Source of the DNA: Croceibacterium ferulae
Lineage (GTDB): Bacteria > Pseudomonadota > Alphaproteobacteria > Sphingomonadales > Sphingomonadaceae
Assembly: GCF_003660445.1 (NCBI RefSeq)
Contig: NZ_QZVQ01000008.1
Span: 124,001 to 188,000 of the forward strand
DNA: 64,000 bases
Direction: 5' to 3'
Part shown: positions 9,545 to 19,821 of the stretch, one piece after another
Layout of the letters: each line of letters opens with the position of its first letter
Position numbering within the stretch: position 1 is the first letter of the stretch
Notes under the pieces: model-generated
Seen by the model: the letters and a program-made list of their open reading frames with translations, nothing else
The model's database searches: none
What the model was told of the DNA's origin: nothing
Translations under genes and position numbers: made by a program

Positions 9545-11444
9545 CCCGCACCAGCGAGGCATCCACCTGCACCTGCGCGCCGGTGGCCACCTGCAGGTCG
9601 GTCACGATGCCGTCCACCGGGGCGGTCAGCGCGTGTTCCATCTTCATCGCCTCCAGCACCAGCAGCCGCTGCCCGGCGGTGACGGCCTGCCCCTCCGCCA
9701 CGTCCACGGCGATCACCCGCCCGGGCATCGGCGCCAGGATCGCGCCATCGCCGGCCTTCAGGGCACTGGCATCGAAGCGCGGCAGGCTGAACAGGAAGGG
9801 CTGCGCATCGCGGGTGGCCAGCACGCCGTCCCCATCCCGCCCGCTGACCGGCACCGCCGTGCCGCTGGCATAGACGCATTCGGCCAGGTTCATCCGGCGC
9901 AGCTCCGTCTCGCCGCCGGGGCCGTGATGCTGCACGGTGACCTGCATCGCATCGGGGGCGTTCAGCCGCAGGCCGGCGGCGCGGTCCCACGGGCCGGCCA
10001 TCGCCTGCTCGCCCGCGCTGTAAAACGGCGCGAACAGCGCCAGCGCCGCCATCTGCCACTCATTGTCGCCTGGCCCGCCGTTGTCGGTCAGATCTGCGCC
10101 GCGTTCCGCGATCAGGCCGGTGGTCGCCTGCCCGGTCTGCACCACCGGATCGCTCAGGCAGGCGAGCAGGAAGGCGGCGTTGGTGCGCACCGGCCAGACC
10201 CGCAGATCGCGCAAGGCGGCGGCCAGCTGGCCATGGGCCTCTGCCCGGTCCTCGCCATGCGCCACCAGCTTGGCGATCATCGGGTCGTAGAACGGCGACA
10301 CCTGGTCGCCCTGTTCCACGCCCGTCTCGATCCGGATCGGCGTCTCGCCCCAGTCCAGCAGCTCCAGCGGGCCGGTCGCCGGCAGGAAGCCGCGCGCCGG
10401 ATCCTCGGCATAGAGCCGCGCCTCCACCGCATGGCCGCGGATCGCCAGCTCGTCCTGGCTCAGCGGCAGCTTCTCGCCCGCGGCCACGCGCAGCTGCCAT
10501 TCCACCAGGTCGACCCCGGTGATCGCCTCGGTCACCGGGTGCTCCACCTGCAGGCGGGTGTTCATCTCCATGAAGAAGACGCGATCGGCGGCCAGGCCCC
10601 GGCTGCCATCGGCGATGAACTCCACCGTGCCCGCGCCGACATAGTCGACCGCCCGCGCCGCGCGCACCGCGGCATCGCAGATCGCCGCGCGGGTGGCGTC
10701 GTCCATGCCGGGGGCGGGCGCTTCCTCGATCACCTTCTGGTGCCGCCGCTGCAGCGAACAGTCGCGTTCGAACAGGTGCACGACATTGCCGTGGGCATCG
10801 CCGAACACCTGCACCTCGATATGGCGCGGCGCGCTGATCCACTTCTCCAGCAGCACTCGGTCATTTCCGAAGGATGCGGCGGCCTCCCGCCGGCAGCTGT
10901 CCAGCGCAGCCAGGAAGTCGCCGCGGTTCTCCACCAGCCGCATCCCCTTGCCGCCGCCACCGGCCACCGCCTTGATCAGCACCGGCCAGCCGATCGCCTC
11001 CGCATGTTCAGCCAGGCTGGCGGCATCCTGCTCCGCCCCGTCATAGCCGGGTGTCACCGGCACGCCGGCGGCGCGCATCCGCTGCTTGGCAGCGTCCTTC
11101 AGCCCCATGGCGCGGATGGCCGCCGGCGGCGCGCCCACCCAGATCAGGCCGGCGGCCATCACGGCCTCGGCAAACTCGGCGTTCTCCGACAGGAAGCCGT
11201 AGCCCGGATGCACCGCATCGGCCCCGCTCGCCAGCGCCGCCTCGATGATCCGCTCCGCCACCAGATAGCTTTCCGCCGCCGGGGCCGGACCGATCGGCAC
11301 CGCCTCGTCCGCCTCGCGCACATGCAGCGCGCGGGCATCGGCGTCGGAATGGACCGCGATCGTGCGGATCCCCATCGCCCGCGCCGTGCGGATGATGCGG
11401 CAGGCGATCTCGCCGCGATTGGCGATCAGGACGGAACGGATCAT
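9525..11444 (-). CDS. Acyl-CoA carboxylase alpha subunit (biotin carboxylase + BCCP), methylcrotonyl/propionyl type
   Basis: A 639-residue subunit joining a biotin carboxylase domain to a C-terminal biotin carrier domain. The start MIRSVLIANRGEIACRIIRTA, the ATP-grasp loop GGGGKGMRLV, EKWISAPRHIEVQV and FMEMNTRLQVEHPVTE mark biotin carboxylase; LVLEAMKMEHALTAP near the C-terminus carries the biotinyl lysine. The EAMKMEH form suits methylcrotonyl-CoA carboxylase (leucine degradation) somewhat better than propionyl-CoA carboxylase. No beta (carboxyltransferase) subunit is next to it in this window, so the substrate stays open. Confidence 0.88.
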   Translation of the reverse strand: MIRSVLIANRGEIACRIIRTARAMGIRTIAVHSDADARALHVREADEAVPIGPAPAAESYLVAERIIEAALASGADAVHPGYGFLSENAEFAEAVMAAGLIWVGAPPAAIRAMGLKDAAKQRMRAAGVPVTPGYDGAEQDAASLAEHAEAIGWPVLIKAVAGGGGKGMRLVENRGDFLAALDSCRREAAASFGNDRVLLEKWISAPRHIEVQVFGDAHGNVVHLFERDCSLQRRHQKVIEEAPAPGMDDATRAAICDAAVRAARAVDYVGAGTVEFIADGSRGLAADRVFFMEMNTRLQVEHPVTEAITGVDLVEWQLRVAAGEKLPLSQDELAIRGHAVEARLYAEDPARGFLPATGPLELLDWGETPIRIETGVEQGDQVSPFYDPMIAKLVAHGEDRAEAHGQLAAALRDLRVWPVRTNAAFLLACLSDPVVQTGQATTGLIAERGADLTDNGGPGDNEWQMAALALFAPFYSAGEQAMAGPWDRAAGLRLNAPDAMQVTVQHHGPGGETELRRMNLAECVYASGTAVPVSGRDGDGVLATRDAQPFLFSLPRFDASALKAGDGAILAPMPGRVIAVDVAEGQAVTAGQRLLVLEAMKMEHALTAPVDGIVTDLQVATGAQVQVDASLVRVRPPEE

Positions 11445-11471
11445 GGCAGCCTCACCCAGTTTCTTTTGTGA

Positions 11472-12584
11472 CTACACACTATCCTCATCAGGCAGCGGAG
11501 TCATCGGCATCGGTGCGATCGGCCCGGCCATCCGCACCGCCAGCAGGATCTGCCCGCGCGACGGCGTCGGCCATTGCGCCGGCGGCTCTGCGGGAGAGCG
11601 CAGCGCCTCGAACAGGGCGGCGAGGACGTGGCGCAGCTTGGCCAGCTTGCCGATCCGCACCCGCCGGTCCCACGCCTTGGCACCCTTCGCGCGCACCTTG
11701 CGCCCGATCGCGCCATAGATGTTGGCCGCCGCCAGCACGGCCCAGCGCTGCCGGAACGACAGGCTCGCCGCCCCGATCCGCGCCGATGCCTCGCGCTCCT
11801 CCGCCAGCGCCACCATCCGCGCCACCAGCGCCACCAGTTGCGGGCGGAAGGCCGGCTTCATGTGCTCGCCGGGCGGAATGTCCGCCTCGGCCAGCCATTC
11901 CACCGGGATGTAGCAGCGCCCGCCCGCATCATCCTCGCTGATGTCGCGCACGATATTGCCCAGCTGGAAGGCGAGGCCCAGGTCGCATGCGCGGTCGAGC
12001 AGATCCTCGTCATCCGCCTCCACGCCCATGACCCGCGCCATCATCACGCCGACCGCGCCGGCCACGTGATAGCAGTAGCGCCACAGATCCATCTCCGTGC
12101 GCGGACGCCAGCCCGCCAGGTCCAGCGCGAAGCCTTCGATCACATCGGCCGCCATGTCGGCCTTCAGCCCGGCCTCCAGCGCGACCTGACCAAAGGCGTC
12201 GAAGGCGGGCTCCGCTGTCGGCTGGCCTTCCAGCGCGCGGCCCGTCAGCACCCGGATGCCGGTGATCCGCTCGTGCCCGTCAGTGCCGGGGCGCAGGGTG
12301 AAACCGCTATCCTGCCCGTCGGCGATGTCGTCGCACCGCCGGCACCAGGCATAGAGCAGCCACGCCTTTTCGCGCGTGTCACGGTCGAACAGGCGGCTGG
12401 CCGCGGCGAAGCTCTTGCTGCCCTTGCGGATGGCGCGGTGCGCCTCTGCCACCAGGTCCTCCCGCTCCCGCCCGCCGCCGATCTGGCGCGGGGTGGGGCG
12501 CATGATGCGCGACGGGGCCAGCAGCCGGCGCGGCACGGTCAGCGGGCGGCGGTTCGCGGGTCGGATGGGCGGGGTGGTGCTCAC
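11472..12584 (-). CDS. crtB: Phytoene synthase
   Basis: It condenses two geranylgeranyl-PP to phytoene, the entry step of carotenoid synthesis. The trans-isoprenyl synthase marks are present: KSFAAASRLF near the N-terminus, the first aspartate motif CRRCDDIADG and the second, FQLGNIVRDISEDDAGGRCYIP. The GTG start at 12584 overlaps the stop of the LOG gene by 4 bp (GTGA); an internal ATG at 12503 would also leave the full domain and may be the true start, because the first 27 residues are basic and low in complexity. Last gene of the crt operon. Confidence 0.92.
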   Translation of the reverse strand: MSTTPPIRPANRRPLTVPRRLLAPSRIMRPTPRQIGGGREREDLVAEAHRAIRKGSKSFAAASRLFDRDTREKAWLLYAWCRRCDDIADGQDSGFTLRPGTDGHERITGIRVLTGRALEGQPTAEPAFDAFGQVALEAGLKADMAADVIEGFALDLAGWRPRTEMDLWRYCYHVAGAVGVMMARVMGVEADDEDLLDRACDLGLAFQLGNIVRDISEDDAGGRCYIPVEWLAEADIPPGEHMKPAFRPQLVALVARMVALAEEREASARIGAASLSFRQRWAVLAAANIYGAIGRKVRAKGAKAWDRRVRIGKLAKLRHVLAALFEALRSPAEPPAQWPTPSRGQILLAVRMAGPIAPMPMTPLPDEDSV

Positions 12585-13165
12585 AGTTCCTCCGCTGTCA
12601 TGGCAAAGATCGGGCGGTGCGGCTGATAGGCGGCCATGCGGTCCAGCAGCGGCTCCAGCTCGTGCTCCACCAGCATGATGTTCTGGTGGGTGGGCCGGAC
12701 GAAGCCGGTCTCGGCCATGGTCCGGTTGAACGCCACCAGCCCGTCATAGAAGCCGAAGGCGTTCAGCAGACCCACCGGCTTGGTGTGGTAGCCTAGCTGC
12801 GCCCAGCTCATCGCCTCCCACAATTCGTCCATCGTGCCGACCCCGCCGGGCAGGGTCAGGAACCCGTCCGACAGGTCGGTGAAGCGCAGCTTGCGCTCGT
12901 GCATGTTGGCCACGGTGATCAGCTCGGTGCAGGCATGGTTGGCCACCTCCGCAGTGGCGGCCAGCGCCTCCGGGATCACGCCGATCACCTCGCCCCCGGC
13001 GGACAGCGCGCCACTCGCCAGCGCCCCCATCAGCCCGCGCGTGCCCCCGCCATAGACCACGCCGATCCCGCGTTGCGCCAGCAGGGCGCCCGTTTCATGG
13101 GCCAGTGCGACATAGCGCGGATCGGCGGGCGTGGCGGAGCCGCAATAGACGGCAAGGCGGTTCAT
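12581..13165 (-). CDS. LOG family (TIGR00730) Rossmann-fold protein, cytokinin-monophosphate phosphoribohydrolase-like
   Basis: A 194-residue LOG/YvdD-type protein. Family members cleave the N-glycosidic bond of nucleoside 5'-monophosphates. The start MNRLAVYCGSATP, the GIGVVYGGGTRGLMGA loop, MHERK and the defining LPGGVGTMDELWE (PGGxGTxxE) motif are all visible. The ATG at 13165 overlaps the stop of the barstar-like gene by 4 bp, and its stop overlaps crtB. It is therefore locked into the carotenoid operon although it has no known carotenoid role. Confidence 0.92.
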   Translation of the reverse strand: MNRLAVYCGSATPADPRYVALAHETGALLAQRGIGVVYGGGTRGLMGALASGALSAGGEVIGVIPEALAATAEVANHACTELITVANMHERKLRFTDLSDGFLTLPGGVGTMDELWEAMSWAQLGYHTKPVGLLNAFGFYDGLVAFNRTMAETGFVRPTHQNIMLVEHELEPLLDRMAAYQPHRPIFAMTAEEL

Positions 13166-13464
13166 GGCGCTTCGGGTCCTTCGATAATGGTGAACTCGGC
13201 CGGGCGGCCCTTGGAACGGTAATACTCGACCGCATCGTCGAACACCTGCTGCGCCCGGGCAAAATCCGGCCCCAGCGTGGCCCGCGCCGCGGCGGCATTG
13301 CGCCAGGTCACCTGCAAGGGGGCGGTGTAATAGGCGAGCAGCACGTCGAACAGCGCATCGAGATTGGGGCCGTGATCGCCCGGCGTCTCCGGATGCCGCG
13401 CCACCTGCGCGTGCAGATCCGCCAGCGACCCCATCGTGGCTCCGTCCAGCACCAGCACCGTCAC
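13162..13464 (-). CDS. Barstar-family protein
   Basis: A 100-residue protein resembling barstar, the intracellular inhibitor of barnase-type ribonucleases. The fold pattern is recognisable: VLVLDGATMGSLADLHAQVA, PGDHGPNLDALFDVL (the family's YYGxNLDALWD region), PLQVTWRN, and a helix VFDDAVEYYRSKG before a final beta strand. The GTG at 13464 forms a GTGA overlap with the stop of the DUF559 frame and gives the standard barstar length. No barnase-like ribonuclease gene is present in the window, so it may be a solitary inhibitor or a repurposed family member. Confidence 0.82.
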   Translation of the reverse strand: MTVLVLDGATMGSLADLHAQVARHPETPGDHGPNLDALFDVLLAYYTAPLQVTWRNAAAARATLGPDFARAQQVFDDAVEYYRSKGRPAEFTIIEGPEAP

Positions 13465-14039
13465 GCAAATTCCTCCCCGGAACGGGGAGGGGGACCATCC
13501 GCAGGATGGTGGAGGGGCACGGGCCGCTCTCCGGACGCTGCCAGCCGTTCCCGACAAATCTGCACCACCCGCGCCACGACTGCGCCCTTGTTCTCCATCA
13601 CAAGCCGGGCCGGTATCCGGGTCGTTGCCACACCTCGGCTCCGCAGCCAGCAAGACCGAGCCTCATCTTTGCGGGCCTGAAGCACCGTGTCATGAACCCA
13701 GCCATCAACTTTAATCGTCAGCTTGGCTGCCGCGCAATAGAAGTCGAGTATGTAGTCGCCTGCTGCGTGTTGCCGCCGGAACTTGAACCCGCCGGGCCGC
13801 TGCCGCAATTCGCTCCACAGCAGGCTTTCGGGCAACGTCATCTCACTCCGCAGCTTGCGGGCCTGCTTTACCGTATCTCGCCGTCCGGAGAGATGACCGG
13901 GTGCCCCTCCACCATGCTGCGCATGGTCCCCCTCCCCCGGCGGGGGAGGATTGCGATGATTCTCCCCGATACGAGGAGGGGGGCCACCCGCAGGGTGGTG
14001 GAGGGGCACGGGCCACTCTCCGGACCGCTCGGTGTTCAC
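13461..14039 (-). CDS. DUF559 (Vsr-like) endonuclease domain protein inside a repeat-bounded element
   Basis: The core reads RKLRSEMTLPESLLWSELR, FKFRRQHAAGDYILDFYC and KVDGWVHD, matching the DUF559 nuclease-like fold related to Vsr endonucleases (conserved Asp and the strand-Lys-Val-Asp pattern). The open frame runs from a GTG at 14039 that overlaps the crtI stop, but its first 60 or so residues and last 20 are translated repeat DNA. No good start codon lies where homologous proteins begin; an ATG at 13841 is the first inside the domain. The gene is likely a passenger of the flanking repeats (13469-13535, 13884-13952, 13959-14025). Whether it makes protein is unsure. Confidence 0.65.
   Translation of the reverse strand: MNTERSGEWPVPLHHPAGGPPPRIGENHRNPPPPGEGDHAQHGGGAPGHLSGRRDTVKQARKLRSEMTLPESLLWSELRQRPGGFKFRRQHAAGDYILDFYCAAAKLTIKVDGWVHDTVLQARKDEARSCWLRSRGVATTRIPARLVMENKGAVVARVVQICRERLAASGERPVPLHHPADGPPPRSGEEFA
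13469..13535 (+). repeat. Element repeat copy A (about 67 bp, hairpin-forming)
   Basis: This copy runs from ATTCCTCCCCGG through GACCATCCGCAGGATGGTGG to CTCTCCGGA. It contains an internal palindrome around the CCATCC/GGATGG segment and a CCTCCCC/GGGGAGG stem. It is in direct orientation with copy C and inverted relative to copy B, and forms the 3' border of the DUF559 gene. Confidence 0.8.
13884..13952 (-). repeat. Element repeat copy B (inverted copy)
   Basis: Reverse-complement copy of unit A, beginning TCCGGAGAG and ending GGGGGAGGATT. With copy A it encloses about 350 bp that hold the DUF559 core, giving an inverted-repeat-bounded cassette inside the crt operon. Confidence 0.8.
13959..14025 (+). 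repeat. Element repeat copy C (direct copy next to B)
   Basis: Third copy, ATTCTCCCCGAT to CTCTCCGGA, in the same orientation as A and almost abutting B tail to tail (six bases between them). The B-C pair makes a larger palindrome of about 140 bp just upstream of the DUF559 core and ends 10 bp before the crtI stop codon. Confidence 0.78.
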
Positions 14040-15532
14040 CCCGCCAGATCCTCCAGCATCAGCCCCGCCGTCGCCTTCGCACTTCCCACAACCCCCGGGA
14101 TCCCCGCGCCAGGATGGGTGCCCGCACCCACCAGGTAGAAGTTGCGGATCACGTCGTCGCGGTTGTGACCCCGGAAGAACGCGCTCTGCGTCAGCATCGG
14201 TTCCAGGCTGAAGGCGCTGCCCAGATGGGCGTTCAGGTCGGTGGCGAAATCGGGCGGGGCATAATGGAACTTGGTCACGATGCGGTTGTGGATGTCGGGG
14301 ATCAGCCGGCGGCCGACCTCGTCCAGGATGCGCTTCTCCAGCTGCGGGCCGACCACCGACCAGTCGATCGCCAGCTTGCCCATATGCGCGACCGGCACCA
14401 GCGCATAGAAGGTGCTCATGCCCGGCGGCGCCATCGAGGGATCGCTGACGCTGGGATGGTGCAGGTAGATGGAGAAATCTTCCGGCAGCACGCCATGGGT
14501 GTAGATGTCGTCCAGCAGGCCCTTATAGCGCGGGCCGAACAGGATCATGTGGTGCGGGATGCCGGGCCAGGTGCCCTCCACCCCGAAATGCACCACGAAC
14601 AGGCTGGGGCTGAAGCGCTTCTTCATCAGCTTGCGCCCCTCGCGCTGGCCGCGCTGGTTGCCGCTCAGCAGGTCGCGATAGGAATGGACGATGTCGCCAT
14701 TGCTGGCCACCGCGTCGAAGCTCTCGTTCCAGCCGCTGGCACAGGTCACGTCGCTTGCCCGGTCGCCCATCGTGCCGATCGCGGTCACCGGATCGCCCAG
14801 CCGGACCACGCCGCCCAGCCGCTCGAAATGGCGTACCATGGCCGCGATCAGGCGGTTGGTGCCGCCGCGCGCCCACCACACGCCGCCATCCTTCTCCAGC
14901 TTGTGGATCAGGGCGTAGATCGAACTGGTGGTCATCGGATTGCCGCCCACCAGCAGCGTGTGGAAGCTCAGCGCCTCGCGCAGCTTCTCGCTCTTCACGT
15001 AGGAACTGACCACCGAATAGACCGACCGCCACGCCTGATGCTTCATCAGCGCGGGCGCGGCCTTGATCATGCTGGCGAAGTCCAGGAACGGCACGCTGCC
15101 CAGCTTGACGTAGCCTTCCTGGAACACGCCCGCCGAATATTCCAGGAAGCGTTCGTAGCCATCGATATCGCCGGGATCGAGCTTGGCGATCTCCCGCTTC
15201 AGCTGTGCATCATCGTTGGAATAATCGAAATTGACCCCGTCCGGCCAGTTCAGGCGATAGAACGGCATCACCGGCATCAGTTCGATATCACGGGCCATGT
15301 CATGGCCGGTGATGGCCCACAATTCCTGCAGGCAGGCCGGGTCGGTCACCACGGTCGGCCCGGCATCGAAGGTGAAGCCGTCGCGCTGCCAGTAATAGGC
15401 GCGCCCGCCCGGCTTGTCGCGCGCTTCCACCACGGTGGTGGCGATGCCGGCGGATTGCAGGCGGATGGCGAGCGCCAGCCCGCCGAACCCGGCACCGATG
15501 ATGCAGGCGCGCTTCGCCTGGGGGTCGATCAT
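14036..15532 (-). CDS. crtI: Phytoene desaturase
   Basis: A 498-residue FAD-dependent desaturase converting phytoene to lycopene. The N-terminal CIIGAGFGGLALAIRLQ dinucleotide loop is followed by EARDKPGGRAYYW, the FDAGPTVVTDP motif and a C-terminal YLVGAGTHPGAGIPGV segment, all diagnostic of CrtI. Its ATG overlaps the crtY stop by 4 bp. Membrane-associated, and works between CrtB and CrtY in the same operon. Confidence 0.96.
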   Translation of the reverse strand: MIDPQAKRACIIGAGFGGLALAIRLQSAGIATTVVEARDKPGGRAYYWQRDGFTFDAGPTVVTDPACLQELWAITGHDMARDIELMPVMPFYRLNWPDGVNFDYSNDDAQLKREIAKLDPGDIDGYERFLEYSAGVFQEGYVKLGSVPFLDFASMIKAAPALMKHQAWRSVYSVVSSYVKSEKLREALSFHTLLVGGNPMTTSSIYALIHKLEKDGGVWWARGGTNRLIAAMVRHFERLGGVVRLGDPVTAIGTMGDRASDVTCASGWNESFDAVASNGDIVHSYRDLLSGNQRGQREGRKLMKKRFSPSLFVVHFGVEGTWPGIPHHMILFGPRYKGLLDDIYTHGVLPEDFSIYLHHPSVSDPSMAPPGMSTFYALVPVAHMGKLAIDWSVVGPQLEKRILDEVGRRLIPDIHNRIVTKFHYAPPDFATDLNAHLGSAFSLEPMLTQSAFFRGHNRDDVIRNFYLVGAGTHPGAGIPGVVGSAKATAGLMLEDLAG

Positions 15533-16755
15533 GCACTATCCCTTTGTTGTTGCGCGCCAAGATAGAGCCGCGGCCGGTTGCCTGCCAGTGCCCGCACCGC
15601 CGCGGCCACCGGCACTGGCGGCCGTCCGCTCAGCACCCGCGCCTTGTCAGTCCAGGTGCTGCGCCCGGCATAGAACCGTTCGACCAGCGATGGCTTCAGC
15701 GTATAGAAACGCTCGAACACGCGATAACGCTCCGCCGGATCGGCCGCGCCGAACAGCATGGTGCCGAGCAGGCGATAGAAGCCCATCGCCTGCCAGTGCT
15801 CGCGCCCGCGCCGTTCCAGCAGATCGGCCAGTGCCGTGCCTGTCAGGCCGGGCGTTTGCGCGAAGGCATCCGCCACGGCCAGTGCCGTCTCGACCGCGAA
15901 AGGCAGGGTGTAGCTGGTCAGCGGATGGACGAAGCCGGCGCCCGCCCCGGCCCGCGCCACGCCCGGCACACGGCTCTCTGCCTGCCAGGCTGCAAAGTCG
16001 CCCCCGGTGATCACCGGCAGCACGCCCGTCTCCTCCGCCAGCATCGTCCCCGTCCAGCCATGCGCGGCGGCATAGGCATCCAGCCGCGCCGACAGCAGCG
16101 CGCGGTCCAGCACCGGGCTGTCCTGGTAATAGGTATCTTCGATGAACAGCTCGTCCGCCGCCAGCGGCAGGACATAGACGAAGCGGTACCCGTCGGTCTG
16201 GTCGACCCGCGCATCCATGATGGTCGGCCGCGTCAGCCCGTGCGGCCGGTCCACCCGCAGGTGGCGGCCCAGGAACACCTGCCAGCCGCCCCGCAGGTGC
16301 CGCGTCGGCCGGAACCCGCGACAATCGATCACCGCGCCCGCCGGCAGCCGCTCGCCACCGGGCAGCATCACGCCGTCGGCCGCGACCGCCTCGGCCCGCT
16401 TCCCCGTCACCAGCGTGCCGGCGGGCAGCGCGGCCGCCAGATGGGCGGCGAAATCATGCGAGGCGAGCGAGCGATATCGCGTGTCCAGCACCCGCCGAAA
16501 CCGCGGGAAATCGACTTCGTAGCCCGCCTGCCACTCCGCCTTGCGCAGCGGCGCCACCAGCTTCGTGCCCGCTGCGTTCAGGTCGCTGGCGAACCAGCTC
16601 CACCGGTGATTGCCGCCGGCCCGCGCGCCTTCCTCGATCACCCGCAGGTGCAGCTGCGGGCAGCGTGTCGCCAGCGCCAGCGCGATCAGCCCGCCCGCCA
16701 GCCCGCCGCCGACGATCGCCACGTCGCATCCATTGCTGCCGGGGGCGCTGCTCAT
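15529..16755 (-). CDS. crtY: Lycopene beta-cyclase
   Basis: A 408-residue flavoprotein-like cyclase that turns lycopene into beta-carotene. The N-terminal DVAIVGGGLAGGLIALAL Rossmann loop, the NHRWSWF segment, the VIDCRGFRPT strand and GAGFVHPLTSYTLPFAVETA are characteristic of bacterial CrtY. First gene of the minus-strand crt operon; its promoter must lie in the roughly 120-bp gap shared with the divergent MipA gene. No crtZ or crtW for hydroxy- or keto-carotenoids is present in the window. Confidence 0.94.
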   Translation of the reverse strand: MSSAPGSNGCDVAIVGGGLAGGLIALALATRCPQLHLRVIEEGARAGGNHRWSWFASDLNAAGTKLVAPLRKAEWQAGYEVDFPRFRRVLDTRYRSLASHDFAAHLAAALPAGTLVTGKRAEAVAADGVMLPGGERLPAGAVIDCRGFRPTRHLRGGWQVFLGRHLRVDRPHGLTRPTIMDARVDQTDGYRFVYVLPLAADELFIEDTYYQDSPVLDRALLSARLDAYAAAHGWTGTMLAEETGVLPVITGGDFAAWQAESRVPGVARAGAGAGFVHPLTSYTLPFAVETALAVADAFAQTPGLTGTALADLLERRGREHWQAMGFYRLLGTMLFGAADPAERYRVFERFYTLKPSLVERFYAGRSTWTDKARVLSGRPPVPVAAAVRALAGNRPRLYLGAQQQRDSA

Positions 16756-16873
16756 GTGCCTTGCCTTACCCGATCGCCGGGCGGAGGCAATGCAGCCATC
16801 TTTCTACCTGCGGCAGGAACAAGGCGACGTTCCGAACGTATCGCGCAAATCATCCTTGGGGTCCCAAAACAAC

Positions 16874-17767
16874 ATGCGAATTATCCTTCCCGGCGTCGCT
16901 CTGGCCGCTCTGCTCGCCGCGCCTGCGATCGCCCAGGACACGGCCGGCGCGTCCGGAACGGTTCGGGCCACCGAATATGACATGCCGCGCGATCAGGTCG
17001 ATGCCGGCGTGCTGGACGGCGATTTCTTCATCATCGGCGCCGGCGTGGGCCTGGTGCCGACCTATGAAGGGTCGGATGATTACGTCGTGACCCCGTTTCC
17101 GGCGATCGCCGGGCGGGTGGGCGGCATCGGCATCGCCCCGCGTGCGGGTGGCATCGCCCTTGATCTGATCAGCGATTACGACACGCCGGGCAATGTGCAG
17201 TTCCAGCTCGGCCCCGTCGCCCGCCTGCGCTTCGGCCGCGACGGTGACGTGAAGGACGATGTCGTGGAACGGCTGGAGGATCAAGATCTGGCGGTGGAGG
17301 TCGGCGCCAATGCCGGCGTGACCTTCGCGCAGGTGCTGCATCCCTATGACCGGCTGACCGTCAGTTCCGACATTCGTTGGGACGTGGCCGGCGCGCATGA
17401 CGGCATGGTGATCACGCCGGGCATCAGCTATCTGACCCCGCTCAGCCGCGGCATCTTCGCGGCGCTGAACGCCAACGCCGAATGGGTCGACGATTCCTTC
17501 GCGGAATATTATTACGGCGTCACGGCGGCGGATGCGGCCGTCACCGGCCTGCCGCAATATGACGCCGATGGCGGCTTCAAGTCGGCCGGTATCAACCTGG
17601 TCGCCGGGTTCGACCTAAATGGCGACATCACCGATGGCGGCCTCTCCATCGTCGGCCTCGCCAGCTACAACCGGCTGTTCGGCTCGGCGGAGGATACGCC
17701 CTTCACCAGCATCCGCGGCAGCGCCGACCAGTGGGTCGGCGGCATCGGCCTCGCCTACACGTTCTGA
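16874..17767 (+). CDS. MipA/OmpV family outer-membrane protein
   Basis: A 297-residue beta-barrel protein. The signal peptide is clear (MRIILPGVALAALLAAPAIA, cleavage after AIA). Alternating strands such as FFIIGAGVGLVPTYEGSDDY, VTPFPAIAGRVGGI and a final WVGGIGLAYTF ending in aromatic Phe fit an outer-membrane barrel of the MipA/OmpV family, which scaffolds peptidoglycan enzymes or acts as a porin-like protein. The ATG at 16874 is used because the signal peptide starts there. A strong hairpin follows the stop. Confidence 0.85.
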   Translation: MRIILPGVALAALLAAPAIAQDTAGASGTVRATEYDMPRDQVDAGVLDGDFFIIGAGVGLVPTYEGSDDYVVTPFPAIAGRVGGIGIAPRAGGIALDLISDYDTPGNVQFQLGPVARLRFGRDGDVKDDVVERLEDQDLAVEVGANAGVTFAQVLHPYDRLTVSSDIRWDVAGAHDGMVITPGISYLTPLSRGIFAALNANAEWVDDSFAEYYYGVTAADAAVTGLPQYDADGGFKSAGINLVAGFDLNGDITDGGLSIVGLASYNRLFGSAEDTPFTSIRGSADQWVGGIGLAYTF

Positions 17768-17779
17768 CCCTTGCATGCC

Positions 17780-17810
17780 CGAGGGTGCCGGCCTATCCTG
17801 CCGGCACCCT

Positions 17811-17812
<2 letters not shown>
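17780..17812 (+). terminator. Strong GC hairpin after the MipA gene
   Basis: A perfect 13-bp stem (CGAGGGTGCCGGC / GCCGGCACCCTCG) with a 7-nt loop lies 13 bp after the MipA stop. It has no T-run. Its last two bases touch the first bases of the TPP aptamer, so it probably separates the two transcription units and could also compete with aptamer folding. Confidence 0.6.
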
Positions 17813-19775
<1,963 letters not shown>

Positions 19776-19780
19776 GGGGA

Positions 19781-19812
19781 AGCGGGGGCGAGGCCGCGCG
19801 CCATCGCCCCCG
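19781..19812. terminator. Hairpin between convergent thiC and lipoprotein genes
   Basis: A 10-bp stem (GCGGGGGCGA / TCGCCCCCGC) with a 12-nt loop lies right after the thiC stop and before the convergent stop at 19822. It lacks a T-run on either strand, so termination strength is uncertain. Confidence 0.5.
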
Positions 19813-19821
19813 CCGCCATCA

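Noticed and set aside
13162-13464. Barnase-barstar toxin-antitoxin pair
   Set aside because: No barnase-like ribonuclease frame was found on either side; the neighbours are a LOG protein and a DUF559 nuclease.
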